Source of the DNA: Bombardia bombarda
Taxonomy: Eukaryota; Ascomycota; Sordariomycetes; Sordariales; Lasiosphaeriaceae
NCBI GenBank assembly: GCA_030512295.1
Contig: JAULSR010000002.1
Location: 3,596,001 to 3,660,000, forward strand
Reading direction: 5' to 3'
Length of the DNA stretch: 64,000 bases
In this document: positions 23,302 through 32,660 of the stretch, in pieces
How positions within the stretch are numbered: the stretch's first letter is position 1
How the letters are laid out: each line of letters opens with the position of its first letter
Translations under genes and position numbers: made by a program
Notes under the pieces: model-generated
Databases searched by the model: none
The model's input: the letters and a program-made list of their open reading frames with translations, nothing else
Told to the model about the DNA's origin: nothing

Positions 23302-23976
23302 AGTTCAAAAAGATCTGAGGCGCCCAGTGAGGTCGCAAGAGTCATGATCTGACAGGTGTGTAGTTTGCTTGATTGCTCTGTTGTTGTCGTCGTTGCCGTC
23401 GTCGTCGAAAGCGTCTGGATCCAACGGACAAAGGCGGGTTCAGCGGAGCTGGGCAGCGCAAGAAGGAAGCTTGGCATTAAAGATGAGGCGGCGAGATACG
23501 GCCCACGCCTTGATTCAGCTGTGTGTCACGCTGAACTTGTAGCAAAGTGTTCTGGTACTTTCACCGTCCAAGACCCTGGTCTCGAGGTCAAAAAGGACGC
23601 GAAGAAGATGACAAACACGCATTGCATCTCGAGGTTTGCATCACCTCCTAAGGTGCCTTGTAGGTAAGGAGGTAGGTGCCCAGGTGCCTGGAGGTCCCCT
23701 AGGACGCCCTGCGCCTCATTAGCAGGGCAGGTGTCGTTGCTAGCGGGCGGCAGGCGCATAAGCTAGCCCAGCGCATGGGACCCCCCGCCCCGCTTACGCA
23801 ATTAAGCGGGCCTTTGGGCTATTTGGGCGTTCAGGGCGTTGGACCTCGTGAGAGCGCGACCGACAGCCCGCGTCACGCGAATCCGTCACGCCCCACTATC
23901 CATTGCCCGTATCGCGAAGCTTAGATAGGATCCTTCCATTTTTAGGCATACTCACCACCTGCCCTTTCCGCACCAG

Positions 23977-23983
23977 TATAAAT
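23977..23983 (+). promoter_or_regulatory. Candidate TATA box for rap1
   Basis: TATAAAT lies 363 bp upstream of the rap1 ATG, before a long pyrimidine-rich stretch that looks like a leader. Position is the only support. Confidence 0.3.
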
Positions 23984-24280
23984 CCCAAGAGGGCGCCACT
24001 GTGCCTCCATGTTTTGATCTAGTTGCCGTAATGCACTCTGCCCTTACCGATTCGACACCCGCTTTATCTTTTTTTGGTTGCAGTCTCAAAGAAATCAGCA
24101 AATCCATCCCCAATTTTTAGCTCTCCATTTTAGTGGGAAGCCATCGACAAACAGATACTCAGACACTCAATTCCAACTACGACACTGACCATCCATTCAC
24201 ATTTACTGTCTCTTTTCCCTTTCAACGAGACAAACAAACACGCAAACGACACTCCCTGCAATTACGAATACCCTAGTCAA

Positions 24281-24300
24281 GTTAGGGTTTCGGGTTAGGG
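24281..24300 (+). promoter_or_regulatory. Telomere-type repeats in the rap1 leader
   Basis: Two TTAGGG hexamers are separated by TTTCGGG, giving GTTAGGGTTTCGGGTTAGGG 46 bp before the rap1 start codon. This resembles the telomeric repeat bound by the shelterin complex that Rap1 belongs to. Confidence 0.6.
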
Positions 24301-24304
24301 CCCA

Positions 24305-24358
24305 ATGTCCGATTTATCACGATCATCTCCTCATCCACCACCAAGATGCCCCCAATAA
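24305..24358 (+). CDS. Upstream ORF overlapping the rap1 start
   Basis: A 17-codon frame begins at ATG 24305 and ends at TAA 24358, past the rap1 ATG at 24346 in another frame. If transcripts start upstream it would compete with rap1 initiation. The context at -3 is C, weaker than the A at -3 of the main start, so leaky scanning is likely. It is listed as a possible control element, not as a functional peptide. Confidence 0.3.
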   Translation: MSDLSRSSPHPPPRCPQ

Positions 24359-27300
24359 TAGCATACGAAGGAGGAGACGGGAATTATGAAGGCACTCTCT
24401 TCGGTGGTCTCAAGTTCTTTATTGCACGTCAAGTACCATCGCGAGACTCGCTGGTTGAATTGACCAAGGCATGTCCCCCATTTTCAAAGTCCCCCTTTGC
24501 ATTTACCCTACTCAGATACTGACCTCGATGCAGAACAACGGGGGAAAGATTGTGCTACTGGAAAAGTACGCCGATCTCAAAATCGCGGATCATGCAAGGA
24601 AAAATGTTCCTCCGCAATCCGTTTCCTGGAAGTACATCGAGGATTGTGTCAAAAAGGGTGAACTTCTCAACAGTGAGGAGTACAAGATCGCCCATGCTGC
24701 AGAGCCACGTCCGGTAGGAGCCACGCAAGCTATCAAAGGCACAAGAAACCCATTTACAACAGGAGACGACCAAACACTCATTCGATGGGTGCTCAGACAC
24801 GAGAGGAATGGAGCAAGCGTCAAAGGCAACGCAATCTACCAGAGTCTCGCCGAAAAGCACCCAAACCACACCTGGCAGTCATGGAGAGACCGTTGGGTGA
24901 AAAATTATGACACAATTCCGAGAGACAGCCTTCCAAATATCGGAGAGTCTCCTCCCCCTTCTCCCCCAAGACCCAAAGACACCCGCCAGCCTTCACCAGC
25001 AGCACCAGGGTCACCAACATTATCAGCCAGGCGGGCGGCGGCACCTCCTCCTACGCAAACAACTCGGACTACTAAGGGTAGAGTACCGTTTACAGAAGAA
25101 GATGACAAACTTTTGAACAAGCACGTTCACGAACTCATCCGTGCCGGATATCAGGAATCCGGAAACAAGATATATGCTTGGATGGAAGAGGAGGTTGGTT
25201 TTAGCTATTTCATTCTATTTACCGTCGTCTTGCTAAACTGCGTGTAGTATCCTCACCACACTATGCACTCATGGCGCGATAGGTGGCTGCGGCATCTGTC
25301 CTTGCGCAAGACCCCAGCGCCCGAACCTTCGAGGCCATCCTCTGTCGTTGGAAGCGCGGTGCGGCCACTTTCAAACGCCAGCCCGCCTACCCGCAGCAGC
25401 AGCGCCCAAAACGATCTATCAACCATTCCGCCTCGCAAAGCAGAACCTCGAGTTCCACGCAAGACAAAATCACCCGAAATCAATACAAACACTAGGCACA
25501 CCGCTCGCTTGAATACACAGATGCCAGAAAACGCAACCAGCGTCAGACTGAGAAAGATACGCAGCGTAAAGACGATCCAGAGAGTCTGGAGAGGATACCG
25601 GACACGCCGAGATCTGTCTATCGTGAAGCTCCAAACATCGGCCAGGGGGTTCATAGCGCGCCGTTACTGGAACGCGAAAGCTCCCTCTTTGGAGGAGAAT
25701 GATACCCATTCGAGGCAGGATGATGATGAGGTCAATGGCGAGCCTTGGGATATTGCCTTTGAAAACCCAGAGCGAGAACGCGTCCCCCGAACTATTGTTT
25801 CGGCTCCCAAAACTCTAACAGAGAAGGAAAACTTTTATGCAGATCTGCGTGGGTACCAGGAGGAACTAGGCTCCGTCCCTATCTCCTGGGTTGAAATCAA
25901 CGGCATAGCACATGACATGTGGGAGCTATGGTGTGTTGTCCAGGAACAAGAAATGGCCAGTGGATTCCGAAATTGGGAAGAGATTGCCGAAAGGCTAGGT
26001 TACGACTGGATCAAGGACCCTGACATGACAAACCAGCTGAAAGAGGCATGGGACACACATCTGGAACAATTCAAGCGGCTCAGGGAACGTTTTGACGACA
26101 TGTCTCAAGATAGCTTTCCTGAAGATGATGACGACGACAATCCTTCTATTGCTTCAACAATGCGACTTGATGAGGAGCAAGCGTTCGCACCGTCGCCACC
26201 TGTCGGCAATGCCTCTACCACCTCAGCAGTGCCACTTGATATGGAGCAAGCATTCGTATCATCGCCACCTGTTAGAAACTTGAAGAGATCGGCTAGAGAG
26301 GAAGTCTGGTCGGACGCAATTTTGGAGACTGCTAGAAAGCGTCCTCGGTATAATGCAACGGATGAAATTCTCTCCACGCCGGAGAAGAGACCTGACAGGG
26401 TCGTCAGTCCCACATCGAAAACATCCAACTCGCCCCAGATGCCTCGATCTTCCCCACAGAAACTCCCACAGCTGCCCCAGCCGACGAAGATTGCTGAGCC
26501 AGAGACACAGGACTTTGCTTTCGATCAGGTGGTCGAAGAGATGGATGACGATATCCTCGTTTCGCCCTCGCAGCAGCTGCGATCTGAGCTAAATCAAGCT
26601 CAGACAGAGGCGAGGGAACCTGAGCCCGTTGTTGCCTCGAACATTCAACGCCAAGAGACGCCTCCCGTATCTGATTCTAGCAGTGACGCGTTTGAGTCCC
26701 CATCTAGAATGATTATCATGCCTAAGACAAGAAAGAGATCGCCCGCTGCACATTCCGCTGCAGTTCTGAAGGCAGCGTCAAAGGGTCATCAACGCATACT
26801 TCCGCCTGCTTGGTCGAGACCAGCGCAGCCCAATTCTGAGCCCGAAACTACCCTCCGTCAGCCTCCTACCAGTTTCAATTCTATAGCTTTTGCTCAACGA
26901 CAAATGCCACCACCTCCCGCTGGCACCATGCCACCACTGCATCGCCGTCCCACCGAGACAGCCAGCTCTTCTTCGAATCACCGAAACACACGCGAAAGAC
27001 ACGTGTCAGCCCCTGTCGCTACTGTACCAACAGCGACACGAACACCTACTGCAGCAAAATCGACAAGGAGACTGATGCATTCCAGACCCCCACTGGTCAG
27101 TTCCACGGCGCCCTCAACCAACACCAGACCAAGATCCGCAGTAACACGGGAAAGCACCAGCCTACCAGACCGCTTCATCTCGCTGGGATATGACGCACAT
27201 CTCGTATCCAAGGGCCTCAGGGCGACATGCTTAAATCCCGGTCTAGCCGGGGTGGTTATCGAGAGTCTGAAGAGGGGAAAAGGGGTACCTTACATGATGA

Positions 27301-27497
27301 GGGGGGTCTGGACGACGCGGGACGATGTGGGTCTGATGATTATTGGAAGGATTGACTGGGATCGGAAGGCGAGGACTCAGGAGGAGGTGGCGAGGAGGGA
27401 GAGGGCGATGGAGGAGAGGAGGAGGTTGGTGGAGAAGCATGGGGAGGAGGGGCTGAGGCAGAGGAAGGAGTTTTTGCAGGCTTATGAGAGGGCGTAG
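24346..27497 (+). CDS. rap1: Telomere protein Rap1 with BRCT, Myb, IQ, ARID-like and RCT regions
   Basis: Three exons (24346-24468, 24534-25193, 25248-27497) give 1,010 residues. Intron 1 (24469-24533) has a GC donor (AAG/GCATGT); intron 2 (25194-25247) is GT-AG. Regions in order: BRCT at about 10-95 (GTLFGGLKFFIARQVP, KIVLLEKYADLKIADHA); first Rap1-type Myb at about 114-170 (FTTGDDQTLIRWV, HTWQSWRDRWVKNYD); second Myb at about 223-280 (VPFTEEDDKLLNKHV, HTMHSWRDRWLRHL); an IQ helix near 363-400 (TIQRVWRGYRTRRD); an ARID-like domain near 450-540 (NFYADLRGYQEELG, INGIAHDMWELW, NWEEIAERLGYDW, LKEAWDTHLEQF); a long disordered Pro/Ser/Thr region; and the Rap1 C-terminal domain at about 895-1010 (ISLGYDAHLVSKGL). 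Rap1 works in the nucleus at telomeres, mostly by protein contacts. All parts look intact; the IQ and ARID-like parts are the unusual additions. Confidence 0.88.
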
Positions 27498-27520
27498 AAT
27501 AGGAGGGTAGAGTTAGGGTG

Positions 27521-28093
27521 TTAAAATAGAACATGTTGTGGTTTTATACGAAATACCTGTAGTGTTACTTCCGCAACGTCGTCGCGTGCTTCCCACCGAT
27601 ATCCAACTAAGTTCAGTATCAGTCTCAAATATACCACACACACCCAAGCCAAAGGTTCCACGGATCGGATGCAGTGACGGGCCAGTACATCCAGAATGGT
27701 GACCAAAGGATTAATCTTGACTAGTTTGATCTTGGCTAGTTTATCGTCAATTGTGCGGAGTAAGTTCAGAATGAGGTTGAGGTCTGGGCTGGGGCTGGAA
27801 ACAGCACCATACGATGCGATCAAAACGTCATCGATAGAATTATGGCTCTTATCTCGCACCACACGAAGCACGGTCTGATTGGTCCGACCCAGAATGTAAA
27901 TCTTCCATAGATGTAGATCAGGACAGAAGTCGGCGGGATGGAGGGCGGCTACCTCAGGTGCCGTCTCCAAGGTAGTAAAGCTCACTGGAGGTGAAAGACT
28001 TCTGCCGAAAATCGACACATAGCTAGGAGCAGGTTCAGACCCAGGTCCAGGCTTGCCCTGGTCTGGCTGCTTGCTGGATGGGTTGCCAAACAT
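27521..28093 (-). CDS. Hypothetical protein, tail-to-tail with rap1
   Basis: An open frame of about 190 codons from ATG 28093 (MFGNPSSKQPDQGK) to the stop at 27521, only 23 bp past the rap1 stop. It has a Pro/Gly/Ser-rich start, then a mixed region (DLHLWKIYILGRTNQTVLRVV, DLNLILNLLRTIDDKLAKI, ILDVLARHCIRSVEPLAW) with reasonable globular composition and hydrophobic heptads. I do not recognise the family. A donor-like GTTGGATATC near 27607 may mean the last ~25 residues are intron sequence. The frame extends further upstream without an ATG, so a 5' exon is possible. Confidence is limited because there is no domain match. Confidence 0.4.
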   Translation of the reverse strand: MFGNPSSKQPDQGKPGPGSEPAPSYVSIFGRSLSPPVSFTTLETAPEVAALHPADFCPDLHLWKIYILGRTNQTVLRVVRDKSHNSIDDVLIASYGAVSSPSPDLNLILNLLRTIDDKLAKIKLVKINPLVTILDVLARHCIRSVEPLAWVCVVYLRLILNLVGYRWEARDDVAEVTLQVFRIKPQHVLF

Positions 28094-28844
28094 CGTGTCG
28101 GGGTTGCCAAGCAAGTTGGTGCGAAGGAAGAAAAGGAATGCGGGCGAAAACTTTCTCGCACCTCGAAGAATAGGCTGCGCTTCTCCTGCTCGCACCTTCC
28201 GTGCACAGGTTTCCTTGTTCGCACCTTCTGCGCGAGAAACAAGTAATCAGGAGTGCCCCACCTGATTAGCAGTTTTACAAGAGAGCCTCGCAACTTGCTG
28301 TTAAAAATGTCCCGTCCCTTCAATACTGTCCTGTAGCCCTTTTACGTTTGCCGCAAAATGTGCCTGAGTGCTCAGACGACCACTATAAGCTACAATCAAA
28401 TCACCCCCACTCCATTTCACCTTCATTCCACTGGGCAACTGGTTGCATGGTATAGCTATAAGTGGGATAGTTATAGGTGAGATAGTTGTAGATGGGATAC
28501 TTAGTAGTTATAAGTGGTATAGGTAGTTGTAGGTCGTCTAGTTGGTGATGATGCGGTAGATTGGCGGGCGCTGGTTCACCGACTGGTTGATTTTGACCAT
28601 CCATACTTGCCCATGCCATGTTTGCAGATCAAATAAAAGACAATTACCAAAACCAAGATGTTTGGAGAATACAGGAGGACAGCTGCGGCGTCGAATTTTA
28701 ACGCAGTCGACAGCACACGTAGTCGAAACAGCTGGGCTGATCAACAGTAAATGTAGCCAGAAAGGGGTTTCTTCTTAACCTTTATCTCTATACAAGAGTC
28801 TAAGTAATAGCTAAAATCTAAACCTTGCCCTCTATCCACCAGTA
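28094..28844. other. Intergenic, 750 bp
   Basis: No gene is supported. A GGTGCGA(A/G) motif recurs about three times (on the minus strand) at about 28145-28230, and a TATAGTTATAAGTGG(A/G)ATAG-type tandem AT-rich repeat lies at about 28450-28530. Confidence 0.45.
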
Positions 28845-29957
28845 TCAATCCCTCATCTGCCTAACATTCAAATTGATTCTCTTATTCTTCATCCACCCCC
28901 TCCACTCCTCATACTTTCCCCCCTCCGCCGGCCAGCCGTCCAAAAATTCAGGACACGTCCCCTTCATAACTCTGGGCACGCCATGCCACGCAAACCGAGA
29001 CTCCTTGGTCATATAAATCGCATCACCCGACCGCAGCCGCAGCAGCAGATACCCCCTACCCCAGCCGCCTTCCTCTCCTCGTTTGACATCTTGCCCATGT
29101 CGTTCGGCGCAATCATAAACAGCGAGTCGCACCCGAAGCTGATGCTCACGAGCCCCTTGTCTGTCTCCTCCGACACGTCGCGATGCATCGCCATGGTGTC
29201 GCCGGGCGTGTAGACGTTGACGATGGCAGCCTGTGCGAGCGTCTCGGGGAAGAGCGTCTCGAGGAACCCGGCTACGTCGGCCGGAAAGTCGGGCGGGCGC
29301 TCGCCGGGGTAGATGCGGTTTGTCCAGTCGTACTGGCCCCCCAGTGTCACCCAGTGCAGCCGGCGCTCGAGGACCTGCTTGATGGACAGCGGCCTGTGCA
29401 TGTCGGGGTCCTTGGGCTCGAAACTGATGGGTGCGTCTGGGGGGTAGGAGAAGAATGAGGACTCGCCGTCGTCGTCGGGCTGGGGGTAGGGGATTTCATG
29501 GTGGGGGTGGATGTTTGTCTGATGCTGCGGGTTGCTGAGGTCTCGGTGGATGAGGTGTCTCAGGAGGATCTTTTGAACCTCTGGCGGGACTACCGAGGGA
29601 ACAATGAGGAGGCCTGGCGAGGATGTTAGACTTTTGATATGTGTGTAGTTGAGGATGAGAGGTTGTAAACTCGCCTGGTAAGATAGGGTGATAGTATATA
29701 GGGGCATCCTTGTCCACTTGGAAGCCAGCTGATTCGGATCCGCTGGGGCAAATGTGGCTGAATGCGGTGTTCAGTCTCTCAACAGGAATAGTCCCCGCAA
29801 GACAAAACTCGGCTACCTTTTCTGACTTATTTAGATCATCGACGACTGGATTATCGAGCAGATCTTTAAGCTCGGCTTTTGCATACACCTTCCACTCGGC
29901 CCTGAGCTGGTCTGACGGCTGCTCATGCGCATCCAGCTCTGTGATTTCAATCGCCAT
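28845..29957 (-). CDS. AlkB/ALKBH1-type Fe(II)/2-oxoglutarate dioxygenase, apparent frameshift
   Basis: Exon 1 runs 29957-29675 (MAIEITELDAHEQP to YHPILPG), the intron is 29614-29674 with a GC donor (CCAG/GCGAGT), and exon 2 runs from 29613. The catalytic HxD is MHRDVSEETDKGLVS (about residue 237), followed by FGCDSLFMI. The distal His (SRFAWHGVPRV) and the C-terminal RxNxNxR (RINLNVR) lie in the frame one base earlier. The break falls in a G-rich tract near 29055-29070 (after EERKAAGV; the second frame resumes with YLLLRLRSGDAIYM). With one base restored the protein would be about 350 residues, normal for the ALKBH1 branch, whose members demethylate nucleic acids (tRNA and DNA substrates are reported). 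No intron can explain the shift. It is divergent from cdk1. Confidence 0.82.
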
Positions 29958-30884
29958 TGTAATGTGCGCAGAGAGATGCCAATTCTAGTTGTCAGTAAAA
30001 TTGAAAGAAGTTGACAACTGGTTGAGGAAACCTGTTAATGCTGCTTGTCTATGCCCGTCAATGTCGAAGTCGTCAGCTGTCAAGGCTAATCTGAATCTGG
30101 TTGTACCACCTGAGACTTGGCTGGTGCTACACTAGCGTAAAAGGACTCCGGAGTGGGGCCCCTCAGCCCGTGCCCCGTCGCGGTGGTTAACGCTGCACAG
30201 TGTGACAGTGCGAAGGGAACATTGCGGTCCCAGAGGGGAGAGTGGTGGGGTGGTAAGGGGCTGAGGGGTTGGTGGGACACCTCGACGCGGACGCGGTCGG
30301 TGCTTTGTTTGGGCGCGTCGCTGGAGCCGGTTTCTATGGCTGCCAATTGATTTGTTGATCAACTCAAGTGCGGAAATTTGACTGCCAAATTCTGACCCCA
30401 GGCCCGGCTAGACAACCGCCAAAAGCACCGCTTCCCAACGCAGCCCTTCGCTCCGACACTGACGCGAGCTTTCGACAATCTCGACCTCCCACCAAAGAAC
30501 ATCGACATTACGACAACCACGACCACCACGACAAAAGTAAGTGTCTTTCAATGGCGAAGACGAACTGACGCCTTTTTTTCCCGCTCTCTTTACTTTCAAT
30601 CCCCGCTCGCCCTTGTCCGCATTTTCTTTCCTGCTTAGCTGGACCCTTTGTTTTTTTTTCTCGCCATCGCCTCATCTCGATTGCCCCTCGTTTTCCCGGC
30701 GACTTGATTGAGCATCACCCCACCAAGAGTGCGATTTCGACCCAAGCCCCTGCAACCACCACGACAGGCCACCACTCGATCGACTTCGCGATTTGAACCA
30801 GGACCGAGTGAACCGACCCAAATCGACTTTTGGGGGACATTACCGCATCGCTTTTCCACACCCGACAAAGACGAATCTAACATC
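29958..30884. other. Divergent promoter region of alkB-like gene and cdk1
   Basis: About 930 bp. The cdk1 side contains a good donor GTAAGT at about 30538, so a 5' UTR intron of cdk1 is possible. Pyrimidine-rich leader sequence follows from 30560 to 30740. Confidence 0.45.
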
Positions 30885-32074
30885 ATGGAGAACTACCAGA
30901 AACTCGAAAAGATTGGCGAGGGTATGTTGCATTGTTGTTCTTGTCTCGTAGTGTCTCGGCTGTCGCTCTCGCGCACCGTATTCCTCGCATCTTCGCCCTC
31001 TTCACTGTGCGGTCAACGTCTCTGCATGTTGACATCTCGCTGACATGCATCCGACATGCAGGCACCTATGGCGTCGTCTACAAGGCCCGCGACCTTGCCA
31101 ATAATGGCCGCATCGTCGCGATGAAGAAGATCCGCCTCGAAGCCGAAGATGAGGGCGTCCCGTCCACCGCTATCCGCGAAATCTCGCTTCTCAAGGAGAT
31201 GCGCGACCCCAACATTGTGCGCCTCTTTAACATTGTCCATGCCGACGGCCACAAGCTCTATCTCGTCTTCGAGTTCCTCGACCTCGATCTGAAGAAGTAT
31301 ATGGAGGCGTTGCCCATCAGTGACGGCGGAAGGGGCAAGTCGCTTCCCGAGGGCACCGGGCCGGAGCTGCATCGTCTCGGTCTCGGAGACGCCATCATCA
31401 AAAAGTTCATGAGCCAGCTGTGCGACGGCGTCCGTTACTGCCACAGCCACCGCGTCCTGCATCGCGATCTCAAGCCGCAGAACTTGCTCATTGACCGCGA
31501 CGGCAATCTGAAGCTGGCTGATTTCGGTCTCGCCCGCGCGTTTGGTGTTCCGCTCCGCACATACACTCATGAGGTCGTAACGCTCTGGTATCGTGCACCT
31601 GAGATCTTGCTGGGCGGTCGTCAATATTCCACCGGCGTGGATATGTGGTCGGTCGGTTGCATCTTTGCCGAGATGTGCACTCGCAAGCCGTTATTTCCAG
31701 GAGACTCCGAGATCGACGAGATTTTCAAGATCTTTCGGTACGTTCTATTTAAACTTAACTGGCCGCACAGCTTTTTCGGGCCGGGGTAACTCCATCTAAC
31801 CTTTTGCTTCTGCAGATTGCTCGGCACCCCAACCGAGGATATCTGGCCCGGCGTGACGTCGTACCCCGACTTTAAGGCCTCGTTCCCGAAGTGGCTGCGC
31901 GACCACCACGAGCCACTCTGCCAGAACCTTGATGACCAAGGCCTCGATCTCCTCGAGATGATGCTTGTGTACGACCCTGCCGGCCGTATCTCGGCCAAGC
32001 AGGCGTGCAACCACCCCTACTTCGAGGACTACACGCGGCCCCTGGCACAATATCACGGCAATGGGTACCACTAG
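30885..32074 (+). CDS. cdk1: Cyclin-dependent kinase 1 (Cdc2/Cdc28 orthologue)
   Basis: Three exons (30885-30921, 31062-31737, 31816-32074; introns 30922-31061 and 31738-31815, GT-AG) give 323 residues. It begins MENYQKLEKIGEGTYGVVYK with the glycine loop and the inhibitory Thr-Tyr pair. The cyclin-binding helix is the exact PSTAIRE, the catalytic loop HRDLKPQNLL, DFG as LADFGLARAFG, the T-loop Thr in YTHEVVTLWYRAPE, and the CDK insert/GDSEIDEIF region is present. This is the master mitotic kinase, active in nucleus and cytoplasm with B-type cyclins. An insert of about 15 residues (SDGGRGKSLPEGTGPE) between helices D and E is usual in filamentous fungi. A PCL-type cyclin is the next gene, 11 kb away; that class partners Pho85 rather than Cdk1. 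Confidence 0.96.
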
Positions 32075-32629
32075 GTGCGCAACCCCATGCCAATGGATCA
32101 TATGGCAATTCCTAGCGCGCATCAAAAACGGCGCATGCTTGCCCATGGCAACTTGTGAGCTGCTGAGAGAGGGGCAAAAACCAAAGGAGCATACTATCTG
32201 ACTCGAAGTATATCGTTCAGACCCGCAAGCGACAGACATATTCACCACACACACACACACACGAACTAGCCCTGCAGCATGCGTAAATTATTTTCGTCTT
32301 GCTTTCAGGATACTTTGTCCATCGACAAAGCACCTACGTGGGCTGTATTTGCTGGATGGCTTTTAGACATGACGGCGTTTTTTGGGAGGGAGGCTCTCTA
32401 GGGAAACATGAATTGGTTGGTATTGATGGGCATTTTCGGCGAGGGGAAGGTATGAAAGGGGAGCGGCAGAACGGAGTGACTGGTTTGGAGGGTAAAGAGG
32501 GATTATGCCAGCTTTCCTGCCCGCCCGCCTGCCTTGCGTGCTCGCCTGTTCAATAGCATACGCGAGAAATAGTGTCATGAGCTCTGCTCTGCTTTGCCTT
32601 GGCCTTTGCTTTGCTCTGCTGTTATTTCG

Positions 32630-32660
<31 letters not shown>

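Larger units (their letters stand above)
23302..24345. other. Divergent promoter region of swf1 and rap1
   Basis: About 1 kb with no supported gene. It contains a TATAAAT at 23977-23983 on the rap1 side, pyrimidine-rich leader-like sequence from about 24050, and the telomere-type repeats and upstream ORF listed separately. Confidence 0.5.
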
